A DNA stretch of 40,818 nucleotides from Streptococcus danieliae (GCF_009767945.1 NZ_WSRS01000003.1:1-40818), one strand, 5' to 3'; shown: positions 12,729 through 22,277, counted from the first letter of the stretch. Program-made: numbers and translations. The notes: generated by a model from the letters alone, not told the origin.

Positions 12729-13514
12729 ATGAATGAGAAAGACTTAGCCAAATATATTGGTTCGAAAATAAAAGAGTATCGTAAATTAAGGGGATTGACA
12801 CAAAAAGAGTTAGCTCAAAAAATCAAAATGGGAGATACTACTATTGCGAATTATGAAAAAGGGTTTCGTTCTCCAAAAAAAGATACCATGTTTGCATTAG
12901 CGAATGCGTTTGATATTTCCATTGATGATCTATTTCCTCCTATCAACTCTATTTCGCAAGATTCGACAACTCCCCAAGAAATACCCTCTTCCGTCAGTAA
13001 ACTCAATTCTGAACTTAATACAGAAAATCACAGCAAGTGGATTGATTACGGAAACGAACTACTAGAAGAACAGAATACCGTCCAAGAAGAATCTGCTGAA
13101 TACAGTAGCGATAAAGTGGTCTCAATAAAGAAAAAACTATTCAAATACCATGTCTACGAAAAGCTTTCGGCTGGAACCGGAGAATCTTATTTCAACGACT
13201 GGAATTACGACGAAGTCTACTACGATGAAGAAATCGACCATGATTTTGCCTCTTGGATTTTTGGTGATTCCATGGAACCTCGTTTCTTAAACGGTGAGGT
13301 CGCACTCATTAAAGATACTGGATTCGATTACGACGGTGCCATCTATGCTGTTGAATGGGACGGACAAACCTATATCAAAAAAGTCAAACGTGAAAAAGAT
13401 GGTCTCCGTCTTATTTCTCTAAACTCAAAATATAAAGATAAGTTTGCCCCTTACGACGAAGATCCACGGATCATCGGAAAGATTGTTGGTAGTTTCCAAC
13501 CTATTTCAATTTAG
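12729..13514 (+). CDS. CI-type repressor, XRE plus S24 LexA-like peptidase
   Basis: 261 aa. Residues about 10-65 form an XRE helix-turn-helix (KIKEYRKLRGLTQKELAQKI onward). Residues about 140-261 are the S24 autoprotease: cleavage site A148-G149, serine nucleophile in FGDSMEP (S181) and general-base lysine in YIKKVKRE (K217). It maintains lysogeny by binding the operators at 12615-12687 and is cleaved upon RecA activation after DNA damage, so the prophage looks SOS-inducible and its key repressor residues are intact. Confidence 0.95.
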   Translation: MNEKDLAKYIGSKIKEYRKLRGLTQKELAQKIKMGDTTIANYEKGFRSPKKDTMFALANAFDISIDDLFPPINSISQDSTTPQEIPSSVSKLNSELNTENHSKWIDYGNELLEEQNTVQEESAEYSSDKVVSIKKKLFKYHVYEKLSAGTGESYFNDWNYDEVYYDEEIDHDFASWIFGDSMEPRFLNGEVALIKDTGFDYDGAIYAVEWDGQTYIKKVKREKDGLRLISLNSKYKDKFAPYDEDPRIIGKIVGSFQPISI

Positions 13515-13532
13515 ACTGAAAGAATTGACGCC

Positions 13533-13964
13533 ATGAAACATTTCCTTGAAAGAATACAAAAAATTGAGATACTATCTGTTGATAAATTCGGAAATTTGCA
13601 AAAAGGAGTAGCTTACGACCTAGAAACCTACCCTACAGAATTTAAACTTGTATTTCAAATTCATTTCCTAAATATCCAACCTGATACTGATTACTCAATA
13701 AGCTTAGAGTGGTTCTACGGTCAAGCCCCAGATAACGTGAATGTATCTCTCGTTATGTTAAATATCCCCGAGATAGATATGATAAAAATAAAGGATGGCT
13801 ATGGTCTAGCATTTGGAAGTTTTGATGTTAATCTACCCTTATCCAACCCAGATGAAATAAAATTTAATCTAATGCTTTATCGACATGACTCAGATACACC
13901 TAAATTACTATCAACATTTGAATCATATCTTGTTTTCGGGGAGGTAAACCATGCCGGAAAATAA
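13533..13964 (+). CDS. 143-aa hypothetical protein between cI and int
   Basis: A beta-rich soluble protein: MKHFLERIQKIEILSVDKFG, then EFKLVFQIHFLNIQPDTDYS and a C-terminal FESYLVFGEV. The pattern suggests a beta sandwich, like small proteins of the same size found beside repressors. The ATG is 18 bases after the cI stop with a weak ribosome binding site, so it is probably co-transcribed with cI and made in the lysogen. It overlaps the next gene by 14 bases. No family is recognised. Confidence 0.7.
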   Translation: MKHFLERIQKIEILSVDKFGNLQKGVAYDLETYPTEFKLVFQIHFLNIQPDTDYSISLEWFYGQAPDNVNVSLVMLNIPEIDMIKIKDGYGLAFGSFDVNLPLSNPDEIKFNLMLYRHDSDTPKLLSTFESYLVFGEVNHAGK

Positions 13965-14307
13965 CATAATACCTTTTCACCCTCAAAAACCAACTGTCCA
14001 AAGTGGTACAATGGAGACAACCACAAAAACGGAGGTCAGGGACATGAACAAAGATACTTACTCAAAAAGCGAGATTGACTTGAAGTTGCAGAATTTAGAA
14101 AACAAGGTAGATAGTCAGTTTACTTTGCTAAATGAACGTCTAGAATCTAGTACAAAACACATTTTATCAGAAACAAAGAACATGCTTAACGAGCTTCAGC
14201 TAGCGCAATATAAAGAACGAGAAACCGAAAGAAAAGCAACTAATAAATGGTTTATCGGGCTATTGGTTACAATCGGTATCGCTTTGTTTAAACTGTTCTT
14301 TCCGTAG
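13951..14307 (+). CDS. 118-aa tail-anchored coiled-coil protein
   Basis: Start ATG after GGGGAGGTAAACC. The body is a long coiled coil (KSEIDLKLQNLENKVDSQFT onward) and the end is a transmembrane helix KWFIGLLVTIGIALFKLFF, so the protein hangs from the membrane with the coil in the cytosol. A second strong site, GGAGGTCAGGGAC before an ATG at 14044, would give an 87-aa form. Coupled to the 143-aa gene. The location between cI and int is where temperate phages often keep superinfection-exclusion genes; this role is inferred. Confidence 0.75.
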   Translation: MPENNIIPFHPQKPTVQSGTMETTTKTEVRDMNKDTYSKSEIDLKLQNLENKVDSQFTLLNERLESSTKHILSETKNMLNELQLAQYKERETERKATNKWFIGLLVTIGIALFKLFFP

Positions 14308-14313
14308 TATTCA

Positions 14314-14343
14314 TAGTGTAAAATCAGGTAAAAATTTACACTA
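14314..14343. repeat. 9-bp inverted repeat near the integrase
   Basis: TAGTGTAAA (14314-14322) and TTTACACTA (14335-14343) are perfect complements 12 bp apart. With no T tract on either side it is more likely a protein site than a terminator. Confidence 0.5.
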
Positions 14344-14350
14344 ACAAAAA

Positions 14351-14389
14351 ACTCCCCACACTTCCGCCGCCAAGCACAGTGTGAGGAGT
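14351..14389 (-). terminator. Leftward intrinsic terminator
   Basis: ACTCCCCACAC (14351-14361) pairs with GTGTGAGGAGT (14379-14389), with one mismatch; the run of As at 14345-14351 gives a T tract on the minus strand only. No minus-strand gene lies directly upstream, so it would end antisense transcription coming through int. Confidence 0.65.
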
Positions 14390-14408
14390 AAAACGATTGT
14401 ATGAGAAT

Positions 14409-14425
14409 CAGCCTTACGGCTTTTT
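14409..14425 (+). terminator. Weak terminator before int
   Basis: AGCC-TTAC-GGCT followed by TTTTCTT. The stem is only four to five base pairs; it may attenuate readthrough from the cI operon into the integrase. Confidence 0.4.
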
Positions 14426-14460
14426 CTTATACCCATTTTATCATAAAATGAGGTGAGTTT

Positions 14461-15555
14461 ATGGCATATTTTCGAAAACGAACCAACGGATGGGAATATC
14501 GCATCTCCTACAAGACTCCCGATGGGAAGTACAAGCAGAAATCTAAGTCTGGTTTTCGAACAAAAAGCGAAGCTGTTCGCGCTGCATCCGAAGCGGAACT
14601 TGAATTAGAACCAGGTTTACGGATTGAAAAAGAGATTACCTTTGCGGATTACTTCAAAAAGTGGTATCTAATACATAAACAACCCCATATTTCTACTGGG
14701 ACAATTAAGCACTACCAAACGGCGCATGCTGCTATTCTAAAATATTTCGGAAACATACAATTGAAATCGCTCACCCCGTCCATATATCAAGAAACACTGA
14801 ATGAAATGGGAAAGCATTATCGAAAAGGTACACTTCGGCTGCTAAATTCCAAATACAGATCGTGTGCCAAATATGCGGTTATGGATAGAATTATCTCTGT
14901 CAATTTTGCAGAAGTTGCTAAAGTCCATTCTTCTGTTCCTCCTAAAAATTTAGATGAAAAATTTTTATCGGAATCAGAATATAAACTGCTTATTGAAGAG
15001 ACTAAGAACAATCCCTTTAAACTCCGAAACCTACAACTTTATCTTTTGGCAGTAACTGGAATGCGTGTAGGAGAAAGCTTGGGATTGACCTGGGATGATG
15101 TTGACTTCGAAAAAGGTGAGTTGAATATCAATAAGACTTGGGATATTTATACTCGCGATAAGTTCGCAAAGACAAAAAACGATCAATCAATACGGACTAT
15201 TCCAATCGATGATGATACAATTAAATTACTGCGTGAATACAAACAAGGCTACTGGAAGCAAAATGAACATAATCGCCTGTTTACTTCAGACGCTCACGCT
15301 TTTCTCAATAAACGGATAAAATCCTTAGTAGGCAGAACTGTCCATGTACATTCGTTGAGACATACATACGTCAGTTATTTACTTTCAAGCGGAATTGAGG
15401 TTCTGACTATCTCTAAATTGATTGGTCACAAAGACCCAACAATTACACTGAACACTTACTCTCACCTTTTGAGAGAAAGAGAAATTGAGGATTACCAAAA
15501 GATAAAAAAACTTTTTGGGGCAGATTTGGGTCAATATACCAAACAAAGCCTTTAA
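14461..15555 (+). CDS. Tyrosine recombinase, phage integrase
   Basis: 364 aa, full length. The N-terminal arm-binding domain ([19 protein letters not shown]...) is followed by a SAM-like core-binding domain (about 60-150) and the catalytic domain. Catalytic residues are visible: R202 in TGMRVGES, H297 and R300 in HSLRH, H323 in IGHKD and nucleophile Y333 in NTYSHLL. It integrates and excises the prophage by site-specific recombination. GAGGTGAGTTT precedes the ATG. The stop is 23 bp before mnmE in the same direction, so read-through into mnmE is possible. Confidence 0.97.
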   Translation: MAYFRKRTNGWEYRISYKTPDGKYKQKSKSGFRTKSEAVRAASEAELELEPGLRIEKEITFADYFKKWYLIHKQPHISTGTIKHYQTAHAAILKYFGNIQLKSLTPSIYQETLNEMGKHYRKGTLRLLNSKYRSCAKYAVMDRIISVNFAEVAKVHSSVPPKNLDEKFLSESEYKLLIEETKNNPFKLRNLQLYLLAVTGMRVGESLGLTWDDVDFEKGELNINKTWDIYTRDKFAKTKNDQSIRTIPIDDDTIKLLREYKQGYWKQNEHNRLFTSDAHAFLNKRIKSLVGRTVHVHSLRHTYVSYLLSSGIEVLTISKLIGHKDPTITLNTYSHLLREREIEDYQKIKKLFGADLGQYTKQSL

Positions 15556-15600
15556 AACAAGGATTTAGAAAGATAATTATGATTACCAAAGAATTCGATA
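15540..15600. other. Probable attR region
   Basis: The phage/host junction should lie between the end of int and the first codons of mnmE. The exact core cannot be set because attL is outside the window. Integration keeps the mnmE ORF whole from its ATG at 15579. Confidence 0.5.
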
Positions 15601-16952
15601 CCATTACTGCTATCTCAACTCCCTTAGGGGAAGGGGCTATCGGAATTGTCCGACTTTCAGGGTCCGATAGTTTAACCATTTTGAAAAAAGTGTTTAAGGG
15701 GAAAAATCTGGACCAGGTAGAAAGCCACACTCTTAATTACGGCCATATCATCGATCCCGATAAGGATGAGATTTTGGACGAGGTTATGGTGGGAATTATG
15801 CTGGCTCCCAAGACCTTTACCCGTGAGAATGTGGTTGAAATTAACACACATGGAGGGGTGGCTGTCACAAACGAGATTCTCCAGCTCCTCATCCGGCAAG
15901 GGGCACGTTTGGCTGAACCGGGTGAATTCACCAAACGCGCTTTTTTAAATGGCAGGGTCGACCTGACACAAGCCGAAGCGATTATGGATTTAATCCGTGC
16001 CAAAACCGATAAGGCCATGAATATCGCGGTTAAACAATTGGATGGCTCCCTCTCGCAATTGATCAATGACACGCGCCAGGAAATTCTCAATACGCTAGCC
16101 CAGGTTGAGGTGAACATTGATTATCCTGAATACGATGATGTCGAGGAAATGACGACCCAGCTCTTGCGGGAAAAAACAGCGGACTTCGAGCAGTTACTAG
16201 CTTCACTACTTCAGACAGCACGCCGTGGTAAAATTCTACGAGAAGGGATTACCACTGCCATTATCGGACGTCCCAATGTTGGGAAATCCAGTCTACTCAA
16301 CAGTCTACTAAGGGAAGATAAAGCTATCGTTACGGATATTGCTGGGACCACTCGGGACGTCATCGAGGAATATGTCAACATCCAGGGGATTCCACTCAAA
16401 CTGATTGACACAGCTGGGATTCGCGAAACAGAAGATATCGTGGAACAGATTGGTGTGGAACGATCCCGCAAGGCCTTGCAAGAGGCTGACCTGGTTCTCC
16501 TCGTTTTAAACTCTAGCCAGGCCTTGACAGATCAAGATCGGCAACTCTTGGAGTTGACCCAGGATATGAATCGAATTGTCCTTCTCAATAAAACCGACTT
16601 GGAAAGCCAGATTGAAAAAGATCAGCTGCCTACTGATGCCATCCCTATCTCGGTTTTAAAACAAGACAATCTTGAAGCCATTGAAGAACGGATCAACCAG
16701 CTCTTCTTTGAAAATGCTGGTTTGGTGGAACAGGATGCCACCTACCTGTCTAATTCACGGCACATCAGTCTAATTGAAAAAGCCCTAGCGAGCCTGCAGG
16801 CAGTCAACGAAGGCCTAGCTCTCGGAATGCCAGTTGACCTGCTCCAGGTTGACCTCACCCGTACCTGGGAAATTCTAGGAGAGATTACCGGAGACGCTGC
16901 TCCTGATGAACTGATTACCCAACTCTTCTCCCAATTCTGTTTAGGAAAATAG
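15579..16952 (+). CDS. mnmE: tRNA modification GTPase MnmE
   Basis: 457 aa, full length. The N-terminal tetrahydrofolate-binding domain has [16 protein letters not shown]; the G domain has [12 protein letters not shown] (G1), DIAGTTRD (G2), DTAGIR (G3) and LLNKTDL (G4); the C-terminal CLGK carries the conserved cysteine. With MnmG it makes the carboxymethylaminomethyl group at wobble U34 of several tRNAs. It converges with parC and ends at a bidirectional terminator. Its native promoter has been displaced by the prophage unless the core lies upstream of it, so expression may depend on int-region transcription. Confidence 0.98.
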   Translation: MITKEFDTITAISTPLGEGAIGIVRLSGSDSLTILKKVFKGKNLDQVESHTLNYGHIIDPDKDEILDEVMVGIMLAPKTFTRENVVEINTHGGVAVTNEILQLLIRQGARLAEPGEFTKRAFLNGRVDLTQAEAIMDLIRAKTDKAMNIAVKQLDGSLSQLINDTRQEILNTLAQVEVNIDYPEYDDVEEMTTQLLREKTADFEQLLASLLQTARRGKILREGITTAIIGRPNVGKSSLLNSLLREDKAIVTDIAGTTRDVIEEYVNIQGIPLKLIDTAGIRETEDIVEQIGVERSRKALQEADLVLLVLNSSQALTDQDRQLLELTQDMNRIVLLNKTDLESQIEKDQLPTDAIPISVLKQDNLEAIEERINQLFFENAGLVEQDATYLSNSRHISLIEKALASLQAVNEGLALGMPVDLLQVDLTRTWEILGEITGDAAPDELITQLFSQFCLGK

Positions 16953-16974
16953 ATCATCTTTTCTTTTATAAAAC

Positions 16975-17024
16975 AAAATGCATCAAATCACGGGACTTTC
17001 TCCCACTTGATTTGATGCATTTTT
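16975..17024. terminator. Bidirectional terminator between mnmE and parC
   Basis: AAAATGCATCAAATCA (16975-16990) pairs with its complement at 17008-17023, with T/A tracts on both flanks. It serves both convergent genes. Confidence 0.85.
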
Positions 17025-17035
17025 AAATTCAGAAA

Positions 17036-19465
17036 CTATTTATCAGTTCCTACTTCTACTTTCAGATAGGCTTCTGCTAAACCAGCTTCGGATAGCTGCT
17101 CGTCGATAAAGCTACCATTAGAGGTCCGCTCCATGAGACGTAGCTGGTCCAACTCAACTGAATAAGCACGGCCGGCTTGGTCCAAAACTTCCAAAAGACC
17201 TGCTCCATCGGCCGCAATAGCTCCCGCCATGAAGACTCGGTGCGGTGCTTTTTTCAATTCTTTCAAGATTTGCAAGCCGCGGCCGGCACGACCAGCCAGT
17301 GGGAAATCAGCAAGGCGATTGGCCTTGATGGCACCGCGTTGTGTCAAGAGGTAGAAGGTCTCAGAAGTCACTGGGAAGGTAGCCACCAGCCAATCGTCCG
17401 CCTTCAAGTTCATGGCCTTAACCCCGGCCGCCTTGGCTCCAACCTGTGGCACATCCTCACCCGCAAAATGCAGGGCATAACCCAGGTGACTGATCGCCAG
17501 GATCGACTCTTGGCCAATTGGGGCCACCGTGATCACCTGATCATCCGCCCCCTTCAACTTCATATAGACCGTTGCCTTAGACTTGTAGGTCCGCCAAGGT
17601 TTGAGATCCGCCAGCGCCAGACGTTTGATTTGACCAGATCGGCTAGCCACCAAATAGGTTCCCAGCTCAAAATCCGACACCACCTGCGCAAACACAATCT
17701 CTTCGTCTTGGGCAAAGTTACTGATCGACTGGCTCAGATGCTCCCCTAGATCCTTCCACCGAATGTCCGTTAGCTCATGGACTGGGCGATAGATGACATT
17801 TCCCTTATTGGTAAAAAGGAAGAGGTGCTGGGTTGTTTGACAGGCTGCCAACAGGATCAAATGGTCGTCCTCCCGCTTGCCCATCTCTTCCAGATTGGAA
17901 GCAGAGAAGGAACGAGGACTGGTCCGCTTGATGTAGCCAGCCTTTGTCACTGACACATAGGTATCTTCCGCCACAATCAGGCTGGCACTATCAATCTCAA
18001 TCGTCTGAGCCTGGTCCTGTAATTCTGATAAACGGGGATTGGCAAAGGTCTTCTTGACCTGGCGCAATTCCTTTTTCATGAGGTTAAAGAGGGTACCCTC
18101 ATCACCAATAATGGCTTGCAGGGTCTGGATCGTTTCTTCCAGCTCTGCTTGCTCGGCAAGGAGGATTTGGACGTCCGTATTGGTCAGACGATAGAGTTGC
18201 AAGGTGACAATCGCTTCCGCCTGCTCCGGCGTGAAGTCATAGGTCACCTCCAAGTTCTTCTTAGCATCCGCCTTATTTTCCGATTGGCGAATCAGGGAAA
18301 TGACCTCATCCAAGATGGACACCACTCGGATCAAGCCTTCAACAATATGCAGCCGTTTTTCCGCCTTGGCTTTTTCAAAACGACTGCGGGCCAAAATCAC
18401 TTCTTGACGGTGTTGAATATAGCTAGTCAAAATCCGGTGGAGACCAACCTGCCTTGGTGTTGAGTGATCAATCGCCACCATGTTAAAGTTGTAGTTGATT
18501 TGCAGGTCACTGTATTTAAACAGGTAGTTCAGAATCAAGTCAGCCTTGGCGTCCTTCTTCAACTCAATCGCAATCCGCAAACCAGTCCGGTCACTTTCAT
18601 CCCGAACCTCCGCAATCCCGGCAACCTTATTGGCCACCCGAATATCGTCAATCTTCTTAACGAGACTAGCCTTGTTGACCTCATAGGGCAACTCTGTCAC
18701 CACAATCTGTTGCTTGCCCCCCTTGAGGGATTCAATCGCTGTTCTAGCACGAACAACCACCCGGCCCTTACCGGTCTCATAAGCCTTACGGATCTCATCC
18801 TTGCCTTGAACAATCCCGCCCGTCGGGAAATCCGGCCCAGGCAGGAAGCTCATCAACTTATCCAGCTTGGCATTGGGATGATCAATCAAATAGATCGTGG
18901 CATCAATCACTTCCGCCAAATTGTGCGGAGGAATATCGGTCGCATAGCCGGCCGATATTCCAGTCGCCCCATTAACCAGCAGATTGGGGAAGGCGGCGGG
19001 TAAAACCGTTGGCTCTTTTTCCGTATCATCAAAATTCCAAGCAAACGGCACAGTCTCCTTGTCTATATCCAACAAGAGATAATCGGAAATCTCTGACAAA
19101 CGGGACTCGGTGTACCGCATGGCCGCCGGTGGATCCCCATCCATGGAACCGTTATTCCCGTGCATCTCCACCAGGATCTCCCGATTCTTCCAGTCCTGGC
19201 TCATCCGCACCATGGCATCATAAATCGAGCTATCTCCATGAGGGTGGAAATTCCCCATGATATTCCCCACAGCCTTGGCCGACTTCCGATAGCCCTTCTC
19301 AAACGTATTGCCATCCTTATTCATGGAATAAAGAATTCGGCGCTGGACCGGCTTCAAGCCATCCCGAATATCCGGCAGGGCCCGATCCTGAATTACATAT
19401 TTGGAGTAACGCCCAAAACGCTCTCCCATGATGTCCTCAAGGGACATGGTTTGAATGTTTGACAT
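17036..19465 (-). CDS. parC: DNA topoisomerase IV subunit A
   Basis: 809 aa. The N-terminal breakage-reunion domain has the quinolone-determining region HPHGDSSIYDAMV with S79 and D83 in the wild-type state, and the active-site tyrosine in AAMRYTE (Y118). The C-terminal part holds the beta-pinwheel repeats (for example VTKAGYIKRTS, TNKGNVIYR, TQRGAIKANR). It decatenates chromosomes with ParE. In this locus parE and parC are separated by a Fic gene and a 210-bp gap, which shows no clear promoter. No fluoroquinolone resistance change is seen at the two classic positions. Confidence 0.98.
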   Translation of the reverse strand: MSNIQTMSLEDIMGERFGRYSKYVIQDRALPDIRDGLKPVQRRILYSMNKDGNTFEKGYRKSAKAVGNIMGNFHPHGDSSIYDAMVRMSQDWKNREILVEMHGNNGSMDGDPPAAMRYTESRLSEISDYLLLDIDKETVPFAWNFDDTEKEPTVLPAAFPNLLVNGATGISAGYATDIPPHNLAEVIDATIYLIDHPNAKLDKLMSFLPGPDFPTGGIVQGKDEIRKAYETGKGRVVVRARTAIESLKGGKQQIVVTELPYEVNKASLVKKIDDIRVANKVAGIAEVRDESDRTGLRIAIELKKDAKADLILNYLFKYSDLQINYNFNMVAIDHSTPRQVGLHRILTSYIQHRQEVILARSRFEKAKAEKRLHIVEGLIRVVSILDEVISLIRQSENKADAKKNLEVTYDFTPEQAEAIVTLQLYRLTNTDVQILLAEQAELEETIQTLQAIIGDEGTLFNLMKKELRQVKKTFANPRLSELQDQAQTIEIDSASLIVAEDTYVSVTKAGYIKRTSPRSFSASNLEEMGKREDDHLILLAACQTTQHLFLFTNKGNVIYRPVHELTDIRWKDLGEHLSQSISNFAQDEEIVFAQVVSDFELGTYLVASRSGQIKRLALADLKPWRTYKSKATVYMKLKGADDQVITVAPIGQESILAISHLGYALHFAGEDVPQVGAKAAGVKAMNLKADDWLVATFPVTSETFYLLTQRGAIKANRLADFPLAGRAGRGLQILKELKKAPHRVFMAGAIAADGAGLLEVLDQAGRAYSVELDQLRLMERTSNGSFIDEQLSEAGLAEAYLKVEVGTDK

Positions 19466-19675
19466 AAATTAAGATACAAAGGGACAGTTCACTTGCGAAA
19501 ATTTTTCGTAGAAACATCGTCCCGTGTTCAGTTAGATCAACTAACCAACACAATCCTTTCTTATTTCTTAGGCGAGGTCAAAACCAATGTTAAGCCTCTT
19601 TTTTAATTGCTAGCACAAAAGGAGCTCGCAATCGATCGATCTCTTCGTTTGTTCTTCAAACTCAGAGAAATCCAA

Positions 19676-20305
19676 TCACTCCCTGCCTTCATCCCCTATT
19701 CCTGTAAACATTTCTGCTTGGTAGTAGTTATAGCCCTCATAATAATAAGAATGGTCCAGCCCTTTGAAGAAAGTTGCTCTTCCAAGATCATCTGTTAAAG
19801 CCTGGAGCAGGAGGTACTTGAGTTCTCCGGTTGAGACATGGCTTCTGACCATGGCATTAAAATAGGCATCCTTATCGACAGCATTCCAGTCAACCACCTG
19901 TCCCAGACTAGCCCGAAGCATACAGTCCAACCAAATGCGCATACTTCTGCCATTTCCTTCACGAAAGGGATGAGCCACATTCATATCGGCATACTTATCA
20001 ATAATTTCATCAAAGGTTTGATGGGGAAGCTTATCGATATAAAGGAGCGATTGTTCTAAGAAAATACGGGGGGCAAACTGAAAATCATCCTTGGCGATAT
20101 TCACATCCCGAATTTTTCCAGCAAAATCATAGATTTCTTCAAAAAGAAGCTCATGAATCTGAGTCAGACCCTTGAAGCTACCGACTTCTAAGGCAAACAG
20201 CTGGCCACTCTCAAAGAGTTGGACCGCTTTTTTCTTGCTTAATTCTTCTTCTTTGCGAGCCAGCTCGGCAGCATTGTCAATTCCTAACTTATTGGCTAAA
20301 ACCAT
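19676..20305 (-). CDS. Fic family adenylyltransferase, class III-like
   Basis: 209 aa. The Fic core motif HPFREGNGR spans residues 112-120 with catalytic H112. Near the C-terminus SYYYEG (186-191) fits the inhibitory motif S/T-xxx-E-G/N, so the enzyme is probably self-inhibited (class III). Fic enzymes transfer AMP to target hydroxyls, and several bacterial Fic toxins are known to modify GyrB and ParE. Here the gene lies between parE (31 bp upstream) and parC, in the same direction. GGGAGGA precedes the ATG. The target is not shown by the sequence. Confidence 0.9.
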   Translation of the reverse strand: MVLANKLGIDNAAELARKEEELSKKKAVQLFESGQLFALEVGSFKGLTQIHELLFEEIYDFAGKIRDVNIAKDDFQFAPRIFLEQSLLYIDKLPHQTFDEIIDKYADMNVAHPFREGNGRSMRIWLDCMLRASLGQVVDWNAVDKDAYFNAMVRSHVSTGELKYLLLQALTDDLGRATFFKGLDHSYYYEGYNYYQAEMFTGIGDEGRE

Positions 20306-20336
20306 TTCTGTCCTCCCTCACTAGGAACCGTTCCTT

Positions 20337-22277
20337 TTAAAAGACTGTTGATTCTTCCAAGGTAAAAGTCACATTCTCTTCAATCCACTTGCGGCGAGGT
20401 TCGACCTTGTCCCCCATGAGGGTGGACACGCGCCGTTCTGCGCGGGCGACATCATCGATGGAGACCCGAATCAGGGTGCGGGTGTCTGGGTCCATGGTGG
20501 TTTCCCAGAGCTGGTCGGCGTTCATTTCCCCTAGTCCTTTGTAGCGTTGGACAGTGGCGCCTTTACCGAAGCTTTGCCGGAGGGCTGTTAGTTCCTGGTC
20601 GGTCCAGGCGTAAGCGATTTCTTCTTTTTTGCCGCGCCCCTTAGACATCTTATAGAGGGGTGGGAGGGCGATGTAGACGCGACCGGCTTCAACGAGTGGA
20701 CGCATGTAACGGTAGAAGAAGGTCAAGAGAAGGGTTTGAATGTGGGCACCGTCTGTGTCCGCATCGGTCATAATAATGACCTTATCGTAGTTGGCATCAT
20801 CTAGATTAAAGTCTGCCCCGACTCCTGCACCGATGGTATAAATCATGGTGTTGATTTCTTCATTTTTCAAAATATCGGTCATCTTGGCCTTGGCTGTATT
20901 GATGACCTTCCCACGTAGGGGCAGGATGGCCTGGAATTTCCGATCCCGGCCTTGCTTGGCCGAACCACCAGCAGAATCCCCTTCGACGAGGAAGAGCTCA
21001 TTCTTGGCAGCATTCTTGGATTGAGCAGGGGTTAACTTGCCCGATAGGAGACCCTTGTCCTTTTTCTTCTTACCAGACCGGCTGGCATCACGCGCCTTTC
21101 TTGCCGCCTCCCGAGCGTCACGCGCACGAATGGCCTTGCGAATCAAGTTGGCGGCCAATTCCCCATTTTCCATTAGAAAATAGGTTAATTGCTCACTCAT
21201 GACCCCTTCCACAAAAGGCCGAGCCAGAGGGCTTCCCAGCTTATCCTTGGTTTGCCCTTCAAACTGCAAGTGCTCTTCGGGCACCAGCAGGGACAGCACT
21301 GCCGTCAGCCCCTCGCGGTAGTCGGAACCATCGAGGTTCTTCTCCTTCTCCTTGAGGAGGCCGGTCTTCCTTGCATAATCATTCATGGCCTTGGTCAGGG
21401 CCGTCTTGAGGCCGGTCTCATGGGTTCCCCCATCCTTGGTACGAACATTGTTCACAAAGGATAAAATATGGTCGGAATAACCATCATTGTATTGGAGCGC
21501 GACCTCAACTTGGAAGCCTTGATCTTCCCCTGTAAAATCTAAAATCGGTGTCAAGACCTCCTTCCCTTCGTTGAGGTAGGCCACAAAGTCTTGGACCCCA
21601 TTCTCGTAATGGAAAGAAACTGCATCCCCAGTCCGCTCATCCTCCAGGCTTAAGGTGACATCCTTGAGCAAAAAGGCTGACTCATTCAAACGATCGGCAA
21701 TGGTGCCAAACTTAAACTGAGTGGTCGAGAAGATAGCTGGATCCGGCATAAAATGCACCTTGGTCCCGGATTGGGACTTGGGAGCCTTACCAATCTTCAT
21801 AAGCCCCGTTACAGGTGTCCCACCCTCTTCAAACCGCTGGCGGTACACCGCCCCGTCACGGGTAATCTCAACCTCCAACCACAGCGAGAGGGCATTAACA
21901 ACCGATGAACCAACCCCGTGAAGACCCCCAGAAGTCTTATAACCACCCTGGCCAAATTTACCACCAGCATGAAGCACTGTAAAAATGACTTCAACCGTTG
22001 GCTTGCCCATGGCGTGCATTCCGACAGGCATCCCCCGTCCCTGGTCCGCAACAGAAATGGAGCCATCCTCGTGGATTCGTACATCAATGCGGTCTCCGAA
22101 ACCAGACAGGGCCTCATCCACTGCATTGTCAACAATCTCCCAGACTAGGTGGTGCAAGCCCACTCCATCGGTTGAACCGATATACATCCCTGGACGCTTG
22201 CGAACAGCGTCCAAGCCTTCTAAGACCTGAATGGCATCATCATTATAGGCTGTCAAACTGACCTCTTTTTTTGCCAT
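20337..22277 (-). CDS. parE: DNA topoisomerase IV subunit B
   Basis: 646 aa. The GHKL ATPase domain shows VDNAVDEALSGF, the ATP-lid DQGRGMPVGMH and GLHGVGSSVVNALS. The TOPRIM domain has LVEGDSAGGSAKQGRDRKFQ, PLRGKVINTAK and TDADTDGAHI. The quinolone-linked PLRGKVINTAK stretch appears unaltered. It supplies ATP-driven strand passage to ParC. The promoter is at 22306-22333 on the minus strand, and AAGGAGGACACT precedes the ATG. The Fic gene follows directly. Confidence 0.98.
   Translation of the reverse strand: MAKKEVSLTAYNDDAIQVLEGLDAVRKRPGMYIGSTDGVGLHHLVWEIVDNAVDEALSGFGDRIDVRIHEDGSISVADQGRGMPVGMHAMGKPTVEVIFTVLHAGGKFGQGGYKTSGGLHGVGSSVVNALSLWLEVEITRDGAVYRQRFEEGGTPVTGLMKIGKAPKSQSGTKVHFMPDPAIFSTTQFKFGTIADRLNESAFLLKDVTLSLEDERTGDAVSFHYENGVQDFVAYLNEGKEVLTPILDFTGEDQGFQVEVALQYNDGYSDHILSFVNNVRTKDGGTHETGLKTALTKAMNDYARKTGLLKEKEKNLDGSDYREGLTAVLSLLVPEEHLQFEGQTKDKLGSPLARPFVEGVMSEQLTYFLMENGELAANLIRKAIRARDAREAARKARDASRSGKKKKDKGLLSGKLTPAQSKNAAKNELFLVEGDSAGGSAKQGRDRKFQAILPLRGKVINTAKAKMTDILKNEEINTMIYTIGAGVGADFNLDDANYDKVIIMTDADTDGAHIQTLLLTFFYRYMRPLVEAGRVYIALPPLYKMSKGRGKKEEIAYAWTDQELTALRQSFGKGATVQRYKGLGEMNADQLWETTMDPDTRTLIRVSIDDVARAERRVSTLMGDKVEPRRKWIEENVTFTLEESTVF

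Larger units (their letters stand above)
1..15570. mobile_element. Right part of a temperate siphovirus prophage (partial)
   Basis: Continuous phage gene content runs from the window start to the integrase, whose stop lies 23 bp before mnmE. It has a minus-strand early/replication operon, a CI/LexA-type repressor on the plus strand, and an integrase at the right edge. The order Gp157, RecA-like ATPase, SF2 helicase, DUF669, SF3-like helicase, origin, prim-pol and VRR-NUC is that of the Sfi21-type replication module of streptococcal phages. Late genes (terminase, capsid, tail, lysis) are not present and must lie to the left. The right boundary is inferred from the start of mnmE; no att repeat could be confirmed because the left end is missing. 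Confidence 0.95.

Noticed and set aside
1-15570. CRISPR array
   Set aside because: The only direct repeats are the short iterons of the origin; there is no spacer-repeat periodicity.
17177-19260. Plus-strand ORFs inside parC and parE (up to 190 codons)
   Set aside because: These are antisense shadows of high-confidence genes with low-complexity composition and no ribosome sites.
17036-19465. Quinolone-resistance mutation in ParC
   Set aside because: Ser79 and Asp83 are both present, so the classic resistance changes are absent.
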